Assembly (NCBI GenBank): GCA_030247675.1
Contig: JAOTRX010000002.1
Coordinates: forward strand, 992,001 to 1,056,000
DNA length: 64,000 nt
Origin: Desulforhopalus sp.
GTDB taxonomy: Bacteria > Desulfobacterota > Desulfobulbia > Desulfobulbales > Desulfocapsaceae
Reading direction: 5' to 3'
The translations under genes were made by a program, and so were the position numbers. Numbering within the stretch: position 1 is the stretch's first letter; each line of letters opens with the position of its first letter. This document shows, in pieces, positions 53,412 through 61,599 of the stretch. The notes beneath the pieces were generated by a model that had not been told where the DNA came from, did not search any database, and saw nothing but the letters and a program-made list of their open reading frames with translations.

Positions 53412-53654
53412 TCATGAATGAATGCTCTGTTCCGGCAATGAATCAAGTCCTTCTCCGAGCACAGGGGAAGAATCTTCGAAAACCTCTAACTCATTGCCCA
53501 CACATGCGTTTTTTGCCATTCGGCGCAGGATCGCCGTGGCCAGAATGGAGGCGGCTGACTGGAGCCTCGCCTCACCCGACAGGCGGCCGGGTTTGCCGTT
53601 TTTGTCAAGGTCATCCGTCCCTGGCCCATCATTCATTTCCTGTACATCCAACAT
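53412..53654 (-). CDS. Small phage protein of unknown function
   Basis: The protein has 80 residues, acidic, with one helical stretch (LQSAASILATAILRRMAKNA). A strong ribosome binding site GGAGGTG precedes the ATG, and it lies 34 bp before the DUF2924 gene in the same direction, so it probably belongs to the integration module. No family recognised. Confidence 0.65.
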   Translation of the reverse strand: MLDVQEMNDGPGTDDLDKNGKPGRLSGEARLQSAASILATAILRRMAKNACVGNELEVFEDSSPVLGEGLDSLPEQSIHS

Positions 53655-53865
53655 CGAACACCTCCGGTTGGACCGGGGGGCTGGATGGCGTGGATACCAG
53701 AAAACGGCGGCGGTCGGGATGCGCGTTCTATGGCACCCACAACCGCCTCAGCTCCGCCTCTGGTCGGTTATCTGGTTACATCCGGCTTGAACCGGACTTG
53801 CGTTCGTTACCTACCGGAGGGACGTGCAAGATGACGGAATCAGACGAGAAGTCCTGTTTTTTTGA

Positions 53866-53894
53866 TTGACCTGATGTTCATCAGGTCGTATATT
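53866..53894 (+). promoter_or_regulatory. Sigma-70 promoter with palindromic operator in the spacer
   Basis: TTGACC (53866-53871) and TATATT (53889-53894) are spaced by 17 bp. The spacer is filled by the perfect palindrome GACCTGATG-TT-CATCAGGTC (53868-53887). A repressor bound there would block RNA polymerase. The first gene downstream encodes a LexA-type helix-turn-helix, the likely regulator. Confidence 0.8.
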
Positions 53895-53950
53895 TTGTGG
53901 TCATAAATTGGGCTTAATCCGCTCAGTGGCTACGACACGGAGCAATCGCC

Positions 53951-54184
53951 ATGGGAAAGAAAAAGGTATCGGAAATAACCGACCCACAAGCAAACACGCT
54001 GAGGGTCATTTGCCAAATCATCGATGAAAAGGGGTTGCCGCCAACGGTGAAAGAATTGTCGGAAGTCCTTGGTATCAGCCACGCGAGCGCCCACGAGCAG
54101 ATCGCTCAACTGGTACGGAAAGGCTATCTGAAGAAAGAAGCTCGTAAGGCCCGAAGCATCGTCGTCATCAGGAGGCCCGAATAA
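53951..54184 (+). CDS. LexA-type winged-helix DNA-binding protein without protease domain
   Basis: The protein has 77 residues and matches only the N-terminal DNA-binding domain of LexA: ITDPQANTLRVICQIIDEKG, then PPTVKELSEVLGISHASAHE and the wing LVRKGYLKKE. The Ser-Lys autoproteolysis domain is absent, so it cannot self-cleave in the SOS response. It is the first gene after a promoter with a 20-bp palindrome, so autoregulation is likely. It is followed 33 bp later by the two cassette genes. Confidence 0.88.
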   Translation: MGKKKVSEITDPQANTLRVICQIIDEKGLPPTVKELSEVLGISHASAHEQIAQLVRKGYLKKEARKARSIVVIRRPE

Positions 54185-54217
54185 CGATGCTGGGTCGCGA
54201 AAAATAAGGAGATCGAC

Positions 54218-55006
54218 ATGGGGCACGTCAGACTTGGAAGCCTTCCGAGGTCGAGGGCATGGAAAGAGGTGGTCGGCCTGATCACGGCCGGTGCCGACGT
54301 GTCCCAAATCGCAAACGCAACAATCCGGGCAGCCGATAAAGCATTCACCTTCGTGCTCAACGATAAGGGGTTCACCGAGGCGGTCTGGTTGATGACGCAA
54401 CTCGCCATTGCCGCAAAAAAGGAGAACCTCGGCGAGCATCTCCAATCCCTCGGCGTCAACCTGCCGCAGGATACATCTCTTCCCGATCTTGCAGCCGCAG
54501 TCTCCGAGGCCCTGGATAACAAATTGGAGTCCAACGGTGGCCGATCCGACCTCGGTGAAATGTCTCAGCGTGCATTGGTCGGAGCCCTGGTAGAGCACAT
54601 CTCACCAAAACTGCCGTCTCTCTTCGCCCCCGGGCCAGATGATGTTCGGGCCGCACTGGCAGCGCTCGGGAAAAAGCGGGAGTTCGGAGAGCTGTCGCGG
54701 ACTTTCTTCGCCAAGCTGACCAACGAGAGCATGAACTACTTCCTCTCAAAAACGCTGGCTACCCATCTGGGCGAGGGCCAGCGCTTTGCCACCATGAATG
54801 AAATGGGACAATTCGAGAAGGCTCTGAACACGCACTGTAAAGAGGCGTCCCTGATCGTCGAGCAGTTTTCAGCAGATTGGTTTTCGAAGCACAGGTACGA
54901 AGAAGGTGGTGACATCTCCAGGGAGTCTTCCAATGGCTTCGCCTCTTACGCGCTGAAAAAGATGAAGGACGAGCTAAAAGAAGGAGCGCGAGCCGATGCA
55001 AGATAA
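54218..55006 (+). CDS. Unrecognised protein encoded with a QueC-like protein
   Basis: The protein has 262 residues, preceded by AAGGAG. It is predicted almost entirely helical, soluble and without a signal peptide. Distinct stretches are HVRLGSLPRSRAWKEVVGLI at the N-terminus, FVLNDKGFTEAVWLMTQLAI, RAALAALGKKREFGELSRTF, and a charged C-terminus. I see no catalytic motif. Its stop overlaps the start of the next gene by 11 bp, so the two products are probably made in fixed ratio and may form a complex. It is not like QatB of the Qat defence system as I know it. Confidence 0.8.
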   Translation: MGHVRLGSLPRSRAWKEVVGLITAGADVSQIANATIRAADKAFTFVLNDKGFTEAVWLMTQLAIAAKKENLGEHLQSLGVNLPQDTSLPDLAAAVSEALDNKLESNGGRSDLGEMSQRALVGALVEHISPKLPSLFAPGPDDVRAALAALGKKREFGELSRTFFAKLTNESMNYFLSKTLATHLGEGQRFATMNEMGQFEKALNTHCKEASLIVEQFSADWFSKHRYEEGGDISRESSNGFASYALKKMKDELKEGARADAR

Positions 55007-57098
55007 ACGATATATCATCTGTGGGAACGCACCGACCGATGGGATTGAAGAAAATCCTGACCGTGATCTGCGCCTGCGCCTTTGGGGCAAGGATGGGCCG
55101 GACAAGATCACCCTACGCATTGAAGACATCCACAAAAAGATGAGCAAGGACGTGCCTGATTCTTTCCAGGACCTGCTCGAAATCGCCACCTACGTTTACA
55201 GTGCCGATCAGGCCATCCCACGAGGGGCCGACGACGTCGATTCTTTTGGCCATGGCTGGCGCAGGGATCTGCACTTCATCATCCCGGTGCGGAAGCCAGA
55301 TTTTTGGAACGGAGACGATATCCACCAGGCGCTGCGCTCCACGCTTGGTTTCTTGTCTGACGACAACTATCACTTCGAGTTCGTCAAACTGAAAGAGGCT
55401 CAGGCATTCCAGGGATATCTGAAATTTGATGATGACGGACGGCTCTTCGGCTATCCGGAACAGGTAGTGATGTTTTCAGGTGGGCTGGACTCGCTGGCGG
55501 GAGCCATCGATGAAGTTCTGAATGAAAAACACAAGGTCGTCCTTGTTACCCACAAATCGACACCGAAGCTCAACACGCGCCACCGGCGACTGGAAAAGAT
55601 GATTGCCGACAAGGCTGGGGAAAACGCCCCGCTACACATCGGCGTCCGGGTCAACAAGAACAAGGGGCTGAACTACGAGTACACCCAGCGCAGCCGATCC
55701 TTCCTCTATGTGTCTATCGGGGCGACCATCGCAAAAATGCTCAATCTGAAAAGCGTCCGTTTTTACGAAAACGGGGTCATCAGTTTGAATCTGCCGGTCT
55801 GCGCTCAGGTAGTCGGCGGCCGGGCAACACGCACCACCCACCCCAGGGTGATCCGAGGTTTTCAGGAAATCATCAGCCTGGTGGCTGGCGAACCGTTCAC
55901 GATTGAGAATCCCTACATCTGGAAAACCAAGGCCGGTGTCATCGAGGTGATCACCAAGGCCGGATGCCAGGACATGATCGCGGCATCGACCACCTGCACC
56001 CATACCTGGGAGATGACCAATCACCATACGCATTGCGGAACTTGTTCCCAGTGTATCGACAGGCGTTTTGCCATGATTGCGGCAAAAGCCGATCAATATG
56101 ACCCAGTGGAAGCCTATAAAGCCGACATCTTCACCCAAAGCCGAAGCAAGGACGAGGACAAGATCATGACAGCCGCGTACCTGGAGCGTGCCAATCAGGT
56201 ACGCGAGCAGGACGACATCACCCAGTTTATCGCCCGATTCAGCGAGGTCAGTCGGGTCTTCCGCTACCTTAATGGGAACTCCGGAAAAGTGGCCCAGAAG
56301 GTCTATGACCTTTACAAGCGCCACGCCAAGGAGGTCTGCGATGCAATGGACACAATGGTTGGCCGCAACATCACCGCCATCCGCCAACGCACCTTGCCGG
56401 GAGACTGCCTACTCAGGACGGTCTATGAATCGGGATCGGTAATCTCCGTCCCCGCCATTCCGGTTGAGCAGAAGCAGCCGGACAACTACTTCAGGAAGCG
56501 CGGGGGTGTCTGGGCGGCACGCTTTAACGGCAACGCCGAAGTGCTTGTGACGGGTGTTGATAAAGGGGCCGAGTACATCAATTTCCTCCTGGCAAGGCCG
56601 AACAATGAAACCTCGGTCTACGAGATCGTCTGCGGGTTCGCCATCGATAGCTGCAACGCGGTCCTGAACTCCAATGAGACCGATGAAGGTTTTCAGGTCA
56701 CCCAGGGGGTTCCGTTGGGTGATACCGGCTTCGTTGCCGACCGCAAGGCCGTCGAGCAATACCGGGAGACGGCTCACGAGCTTCTTCGGGAAATTGAAGA
56801 AGCCCGGGCAGAAAACAACGATGCCGAAATCCAGCGGCTTGAGAACGAAATGACCCAGATCACCGCCGCAATCAACGAGGCGGTTGGTCTGGGTGGCAAA
56901 CTCCGGAAATCCAACGACAAGCGGAAGAACATCCGCGACGCCTTCCGGAGTGCCGTGAACCGGGCCATCATGTATCTGGACAAGTATGACAAGCCGCTGG
57001 CCGCCCACCTGAAGGAGTCCATCAAGTGCGGCAACGAACCGGTCTACCGGACCGAAGAGGAGATCGTTTGGGAGGTCCGCCCGATAGTCAACGAGTGA
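54996..57098 (+). CDS. QueC-like PP-loop ATPase fused to a regulator-type C-terminal domain
   Basis: The protein has 700 residues. The N-terminal ~150 are unassigned. A QueC/PP-loop domain spans about 155-370: the loop VVMFSGGLDSLAGA (SGG at 161-163) and four cysteines C334, C347, C350 and C353 spaced C-x12-C-x2-C-x2-C, as in the zinc site of QueC. Residues about 495-695 look like the conserved C-terminal domain of large regulator proteins: YFRKRGGVWAARFNG, then INFLLARP, a coiled segment, AVGLGGK and HLKESIKCGNEPVY. QueC activates a carboxylate with ATP to form a nitrile or amide; QueC relatives occur in anti-phage systems (Qat, Cap9). AAGGAG precedes the ATG. Confidence 0.88.
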   Translation: MQDKRYIICGNAPTDGIEENPDRDLRLRLWGKDGPDKITLRIEDIHKKMSKDVPDSFQDLLEIATYVYSADQAIPRGADDVDSFGHGWRRDLHFIIPVRKPDFWNGDDIHQALRSTLGFLSDDNYHFEFVKLKEAQAFQGYLKFDDDGRLFGYPEQVVMFSGGLDSLAGAIDEVLNEKHKVVLVTHKSTPKLNTRHRRLEKMIADKAGENAPLHIGVRVNKNKGLNYEYTQRSRSFLYVSIGATIAKMLNLKSVRFYENGVISLNLPVCAQVVGGRATRTTHPRVIRGFQEIISLVAGEPFTIENPYIWKTKAGVIEVITKAGCQDMIAASTTCTHTWEMTNHHTHCGTCSQCIDRRFAMIAAKADQYDPVEAYKADIFTQSRSKDEDKIMTAAYLERANQVREQDDITQFIARFSEVSRVFRYLNGNSGKVAQKVYDLYKRHAKEVCDAMDTMVGRNITAIRQRTLPGDCLLRTVYESGSVISVPAIPVEQKQPDNYFRKRGGVWAARFNGNAEVLVTGVDKGAEYINFLLARPNNETSVYEIVCGFAIDSCNAVLNSNETDEGFQVTQGVPLGDTGFVADRKAVEQYRETAHELLREIEEARAENNDAEIQRLENEMTQITAAINEAVGLGGKLRKSNDKRKNIRDAFRSAVNRAIMYLDKYDKPLAAHLKESIKCGNEPVYRTEEEIVWEVRPIVNE

Positions 57099-57162
57099 CC
57101 CGGGACCACCCAGGAAGAAAAAACTAAAAAATATTTCCGCTACGCCAAATGTAGCCATTGCG

Positions 57163-57211
57163 ACGCCGGATGTAGCGCCTTCCCCAATGAAGGCGCGATC
57201 CGGCGTTTTTT
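57163..57211 (+). terminator. Rho-independent terminator closing the QueC cassette
   Basis: ACGCCGGAT (57163-57171) pairs with ATCCGGCGT (57198-57206), with an inner CGCCTTC/GAAGGCG stem, followed by a run of T. Confidence 0.88.
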
Positions 57212-57271
57212 ATTGGTCAGCACAGGGTTGGCCACCGGGCGTGCCAGAACTTCCGAACAAGGAGACTGGCA

Positions 57272-57598
57272 GTGGCACAAGTCAACAAAGCACACCTCAC
57301 CCCACCGAAGCGGCGACTCATCGAGTTGATGCAGGACATCAACTTCGGCCGCATCACCAACATTCCGGTCCGCGACGGCGAGCCGGAACTCACCCCTGAC
57401 ACGGTCATCGAGCGCGAGATCAAGCTGGGCGGACAAAGCGGTCCCCGGCCCGAGCGCGACCAAGATGACTTCATCCTCAAGCAAGAGGTCGTGGCGCTAC
57501 TGGAGCACCTCGCGCAGATGGGCAGCGGAAAAGTCTGCCTGCTCGAGATCAAACACGGTCTCCCGTTCCTGATGCGCATCGAGGAACGGGCAGCCTGA
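57272..57598 (+). CDS. Small phage protein of unknown function
   Basis: The protein has 108 residues and starts at GTG 57272 with AAGGAG seven bases upstream. Blocks such as KRRLIELMQDINFGRITNIP and KVCLLEIKHGLPFLM suggest a compact a/b protein. It is the first gene after the cassette terminator and begins the replication module. No family recognised, but its place beside a sigma-like factor is typical of related prophages. Confidence 0.7.
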   Translation: MAQVNKAHLTPPKRRLIELMQDINFGRITNIPVRDGEPELTPDTVIEREIKLGGQSGPRPERDQDDFILKQEVVALLEHLAQMGSGKVCLLEIKHGLPFLMRIEERAA

Positions 57599-57793
57599 AC
57601 ACGTAACGACCTGAACCCTTAGACACTGGACAACAAGCTGGACGCATGGCGGAGGCTGTTGTGGGTGTCGCCGAGCCGAATACGGCAATTGGCGGCGTAC
57701 CTGCGACCCCTTCGCCCACGCGACAGCTTTGTCCTGTGATCTGGCCCGTGCCGACACCCACGCGGACCTCCTCCTCGCTCCGAGGAGGCCCCG

Positions 57794-58378
57794 ATGGTTT
57801 CACAAAATTCTTACGACGGCATCGACAAGTATGCCGCCGACCTCATTCGGCACAATGCACGTCAACTCGTAGGCAAGGCCGGATTCACCGAGGACGACAG
57901 ACCCGACCTCGAACAGGAACTGATGATCGATCTGCTGCAGCGGATGCGGCATTTCAATCCCGCCAAGGCCAAGAAGACCACCTTCATGGCCCGGATCGTC
58001 GAACGTCACATCTCCACCATCCTGGAGGCCCGGTTCGCCCAATGCCGGGACTGGCGGCTCTGCCAAACCTCACTCAACGAACCCCTCGACAACGGCGAAG
58101 GCGACACCACCGAGCGGATCGAGTTCCTGGACAGCGAAGGTTCTCTGGGAGGCGGCACCCGCGAGACAAGGGAGCGCCTCGCCCATGAGATCCGCATGGA
58201 TCTCGGCCAGGCCATCGCCTCGCTGCCGGAAGAGCTCCGGGATCTGTGCGTGCGCCTGTACGACAGCACCATGGCCGAAGTCGCCCGGGAGATGGGCATT
58301 CCCAGAACCACCCTCTACGACCGGCTGAGCAAGCTCCGGGACGCGTTCCGCGAGGCCGGGCTCGAGGACTACCTGTGA
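57794..58378 (+). CDS. Phage-encoded sigma-70-like factor
   Basis: The protein has 194 residues, preceded by GAGGAGG. Residues about 10-80 resemble region 2 (ELMIDLLQRMRHFNPAKAKK and TTFMARIVERHIS), and about 135-190 resemble region 4 with a helix-turn-helix (MAEVAREMGIPRTTLYDRL). It probably directs RNA polymerase to later phage genes. It is shorter and more diverged than host factors. The 195 bp before it contain no other gene. Confidence 0.82.
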   Translation: MVSQNSYDGIDKYAADLIRHNARQLVGKAGFTEDDRPDLEQELMIDLLQRMRHFNPAKAKKTTFMARIVERHISTILEARFAQCRDWRLCQTSLNEPLDNGEGDTTERIEFLDSEGSLGGGTRETRERLAHEIRMDLGQAIASLPEELRDLCVRLYDSTMAEVAREMGIPRTTLYDRLSKLRDAFREAGLEDYL

Positions 58379-58482
58379 TCTCCGACGCATCAGCTCTGGC
58401 TCCGGTAAGTAAGCACCGTGCCGCATGGTGCGGCTATCCGGGGCCTCGGAAATCAGAACCTGAACAAAAGAGGAGTTCAACC

Positions 58483-58821
58483 ATGACTCACGACACCTAC
58501 AAGTACCGTTTTGACGAGTCGGTCCCGGCCCAGGAACTGGAAGACACTTTCATGCTGGCGATGCTGGCCGTCGAAAGCCTGCATGGCCGTTCCCGTGTGC
58601 GGATGGAGAGCCGGTTCAATCTGGACAAGGCCCGACGCACCTGCGTGATCGACGCCTCCACCGATGTCGGCAGCGACCTCGCCCGCATCTTCACCGGCTT
58701 CGCCACCAAGGAATACGGCGAACGCTCGGTCCTGATCGAACGATCCCAGCCGTCGGGTTGCGCCTGTGCCTCCAAGCATCGGGCAGCGCCCGCCGCCGCG
58801 ACAGCGGGGGTGGCGGTATGA
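58483..58821 (+). CDS. Small phage protein of unknown function
   Basis: The protein has 112 residues from the ATG at 58483 (AGAGGAG before it). The middle resembles an a/b fold (FMLAMLAVESLHGRSRVRM, then TCVIDASTDVGSDLARIFTG), with a low-complexity Ala-rich C-terminus. The stop overlaps the next ATG, indicating coupling to the nuclease gene. Function unknown. Confidence 0.7.
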   Translation: MTHDTYKYRFDESVPAQELEDTFMLAMLAVESLHGRSRVRMESRFNLDKARRTCVIDASTDVGSDLARIFTGFATKEYGERSVLIERSQPSGCACASKHRAAPAAATAGVAV

Positions 58822-59834
58822 GCGAGCTGATGACCACCACCTATTCCATGTGGCGGCTGTTCCGCAACTGCCGCATGGCCTGCAAGTGGCGCTATATCGA
58901 CGAGCTGGTGCCACTCGAGCGCGACCCCAATCTGGCCTTCGGCTCGGTCATTCACGACTGCCTGGAGTGCTGGCACGGCGAGCGGGATCTGGCCAAGGTC
59001 CTCGACCACATCGACCGGACCTATCCGAACAGGGCGCAGGACGACCATCAACAGGCCGACTGGCATCTCGCCCGGGCCATGATGAGCGCCTATGCGAAAC
59101 ACTACCCGGCCGAAGAGTTCGAGGTCGTCGCGCTCGAGAAGACCTTCGAAGGTCCCATCGTCAACCCGGCGACCGGGGCGACCTCGCGCAGTTTCATTCT
59201 CGCCGGGAAGGTGGACGGCATCGTCCGTCAGGATGGCCAGTATTTTCTGCTGGAACACAAAACCGCCGCGCAGATCGACGCCAGCTATCTGGAGCGGCTG
59301 TGGACTGATTTCCAGATCATCCTCTACGCCTGGTACCTGGAGCAGACCCTCGGCATCACGGTCAGCGGCATCATCTATAACGTCCTGGTCAAAGCCCGGC
59401 TGCGCCAGGGCAAGGGTGAAACCGAAGCTGAATACGAAGCCCGCCGAGACGAACTGATCGCCAAGTCGAAAACTGGCAAGAGCAGCGCCAAGCGCAAGCT
59501 GCCGGAGGACGACGAAACCTTCCAGCAACGACTCCAGGAGAAGTACCTCGAGCCGGGCATGTTTCATCGCGAGGTGCTCTACATCTCCCGAGACCAGTTC
59601 GAGGAACTGCGGGCGGAGCTGTGGGAACTCTCCAAGGCCATGCTCGACGCCCGTCGGCGCGACACCTTCTACCGCAACACCAGCTACTGCTTCCAGTACG
59701 GAAGACCCTGCGCCTACTTCCAGCTCTGCCGCTCGGGCGGCAACCCCAACGTCATCGAAAACCATTTCCAACGGATCGCCCCGCACGAAGAGCTGCGGGA
59801 CGGAGCCGGTGAAGACGCCGCTCCGGTGTTTTGA
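58818..59834 (+). CDS. PD-(D/E)XK nuclease with Fe-S cysteines (Cas4/AddB-like)
   Basis: The protein has 338 residues. Catalytic residues: GSVIHDCLE, the Asp in AGKVDGIV and the Glu-x-Lys in FLLEHKTA. One cysteine near residue 16-20 (RNCRMACKWRY) and three near the C-terminus (SYCFQYGRPCAYFQLC) fit the iron-sulphur staple of RecB-like and Cas4 exonucleases. It likely processes DNA ends for phage recombination. It is ATGA-coupled to the preceding small gene and followed by a RecA-like ATPase. Confidence 0.87.
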   Translation: MSELMTTTYSMWRLFRNCRMACKWRYIDELVPLERDPNLAFGSVIHDCLECWHGERDLAKVLDHIDRTYPNRAQDDHQQADWHLARAMMSAYAKHYPAEEFEVVALEKTFEGPIVNPATGATSRSFILAGKVDGIVRQDGQYFLLEHKTAAQIDASYLERLWTDFQIILYAWYLEQTLGITVSGIIYNVLVKARLRQGKGETEAEYEARRDELIAKSKTGKSSAKRKLPEDDETFQQRLQEKYLEPGMFHREVLYISRDQFEELRAELWELSKAMLDARRRDTFYRNTSYCFQYGRPCAYFQLCRSGGNPNVIENHFQRIAPHEELRDGAGEDAAPVF

Positions 59835-59860
59835 AATCCCAACCATAAGGAGACGAAGCC

Positions 59861-60631
59861 ATGCTTCCCAAGACCAAAAGCAAACCCAAACACACGCTCT
59901 CGGACCTCACCGCCCTGGTGTACGGCCCGAGCAAGATCGGCAAGAGCACCTGGTGCTCCAAGGCCAATGACGCACTGTTCCTGGCGACCGAGCCGGGTCT
60001 GAACGCCCTGGAGGTGTTCCAGACCCCGATCACCTGCTGGGACGACCTTCTGCAGGCCTGCGCCGAAATCGCCGAGGGCAAGCACGAGTTCAAGACCATC
60101 GTCGTCGACACGGTGGATAACGCCTACAAGATGTGCTCGGACTACGTCTGCAAGAAATTCAAGATCGAGCACGAATCCGACCTGGGCTACGGCAAGGGCT
60201 ACGCGCTGATCAACAACGAGTTCCAGCGCGTCATCAACAAGCTCGCCTTCCTGCCCTATGGGTTGATCCTGATCTCCCACTCCCAGGAACGGGACATCGA
60301 GACCCGGACCGGCAAACACACCCGCATCGTGCCGACGCTGCCGGAAAAGGCGCGGAAGCTGGTTACCGGGCTGGTGGACCTGATTCTGTTCTGCGACCTG
60401 GACATGAAAACCGGCGAAGACGGCAAGCCGGTCTGGCAGCGCGTGATGCGCACCAAGCCCAGTCCCAACTACGACGCCGGTGACCGCACCGGCCGACTCC
60501 CCGAAGTCATCCCCCTCGATTTTTCGAGCTTCATGAAAGCGTTCAACAACACGGCAGCCGGAGCTGCGGCGAGTGCCGCCCGGCCGAAGCCGGAGCCGAC
60601 CGCGAGTGCGGCGGCGAAACCCCAACAGTAA
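59861..60631 (+). CDS. Sak4-like phage RecA-fold ATPase
   Basis: The protein has 256 residues, with AAGGAG before it. Walker A VYGPSKIGKSTWC, Walker B KTIVVDTVDNAYK, and ILISHSQERD fit the short RecA-like core of Sak4 single-strand annealing proteins. The C-terminal 30 residues are an Ala/Pro-rich tail, possibly for contact with a single-strand binding partner. The next gene (DUF669) is the usual companion. Confidence 0.87.
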   Translation: MLPKTKSKPKHTLSDLTALVYGPSKIGKSTWCSKANDALFLATEPGLNALEVFQTPITCWDDLLQACAEIAEGKHEFKTIVVDTVDNAYKMCSDYVCKKFKIEHESDLGYGKGYALINNEFQRVINKLAFLPYGLILISHSQERDIETRTGKHTRIVPTLPEKARKLVTGLVDLILFCDLDMKTGEDGKPVWQRVMRTKPSPNYDAGDRTGRLPEVIPLDFSSFMKAFNNTAAGAAASAARPKPEPTASAAAKPQQ

Positions 60632-60643
60632 GGAGATCCGACC

Positions 60644-61117
60644 ATGGAACACTACGAAAACCAATCCAGCAGCAACCTCGACCTGGCGCAGTTCGACGAC
60701 GCCTTTGAAACCGCCGAAGTCGAGGAACGCGAGTTCGAGGCCGTCCCCGACGGCAAGTACCAGGTCAACGTCGACCGGGTCGAACTGACCCGCGCCCAGA
60801 CCTCGGGCAACCCCATGCTCAAGTGGACCCTGCGCATTCTCGCGCCGACCCACAAGGGTCGTCTGCTCTGGCGCAACAACGTCATGGCCAGCAACGAGAA
60901 CATCAAGTGGCTCAAGCAGGACCTCTACACCTGCGGGCTGCAGCTCCAGAAGCTCTCCGACCTGCCGGGCCACCTCGAGCAGCTTCTCAACATCAAGCTG
61001 GAGGTGACCAAGCGCACTCGCGGTGAAAACGAGAACATCTACTTCAACCGTCGCATTGTCATGGCCGACGATGCCGGGGCTCCCGGCGCGGCGATGGACG
61101 ACATGATCCCGTTCTGA
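60644..61117 (+). CDS. DUF669 protein, probable single-strand DNA-binding partner
   Basis: The protein has 157 residues. It has the DUF669 core (VPDGKYQVNVDRVELTRAQT, LKWTLRILAPTHKGRLLWRN) and an acidic C-terminus ending DDMIPF, the tail type used by single-strand DNA-binding proteins to recruit partners. It follows the Sak4-like gene by 12 bp. The stop overlaps the next start by one base. Confidence 0.87.
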   Translation: MEHYENQSSSNLDLAQFDDAFETAEVEEREFEAVPDGKYQVNVDRVELTRAQTSGNPMLKWTLRILAPTHKGRLLWRNNVMASNENIKWLKQDLYTCGLQLQKLSDLPGHLEQLLNIKLEVTKRTRGENENIYFNRRIVMADDAGAPGAAMDDMIPF

Positions 61118-61599
61118 TGATGGACCGGATCACCGTTGTCGTCGACACCCGCGAACAGGAGCCCTACAGCTTCGATAGTGACAAGGTTTCGGCGGTTCGC
61201 AAGGCGCTGCCCGCCGGTGATTACTCACTGGTCGGCCTTGAGGAACGGGTGGCGGTGGAGCGCAAATCCCTGACGGATTTCGTCTCCACCGTCATCCGGG
61301 GGCGAAAGCGGTTTCACCGCGAGCTAGAAAAGCTCTCCGCCTACGAATCCGCCTGCGTGGTTGTCGAGTGCAACTTTCGCGATCTGGTCGATGGCCGCTA
61401 CCGCAGCGATGCCCACCCGCATGCGCTGATCGGAACGGTCGCCTCCATCGTCGTCGACTTCGGTGTCCCCGTCTACTTCTGCTCGGACCGGCAGGCCGCC
61501 TGCCGTTTTGTCGAGGAGTACCTGACACGTTTTCACCGGAGGATCGCGAGATGCCAAAAAGAAATGAGAGTAACCCGGCGCGACTCCGGGGAAGAATAG
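61117..61599 (+). CDS. ERCC4-type nuclease
   Basis: The protein has 160 residues. Catalytic residues are visible: VVVDTREQEPY, LPAGDYSLVG, and VAVERKSLTDFVST (the ERK core of the XPF/ERCC4 nuclease), followed by KRFHRELEKL. It may resolve branched DNA in phage recombination. Its 3' end overlaps the helicase gene by 49 bp. Confidence 0.88.
   Translation: MMDRITVVVDTREQEPYSFDSDKVSAVRKALPAGDYSLVGLEERVAVERKSLTDFVSTVIRGRKRFHRELEKLSAYESACVVVECNFRDLVDGRYRSDAHPHALIGTVASIVVDFGVPVYFCSDRQAACRFVEEYLTRFHRRIARCQKEMRVTRRDSGEE

Noticed and set aside
54996..57098. Ordinary QueC of queuosine synthesis
   Set aside because: At 700 residues with a long C-terminal domain it is three times the normal length, and no queD, queE, queF or tgt gene is nearby.
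53951..57098. Complete Qat defence system
   Set aside because: No QatA-type ATPase, QatB or TatD-type nuclease is adjacent; only the QueC-like domain is shared.
57646..58188. 180-aa frame rich in Arg and Pro
   Set aside because: It is an out-of-frame shadow of the sigma-like gene, with no ribosome binding site.
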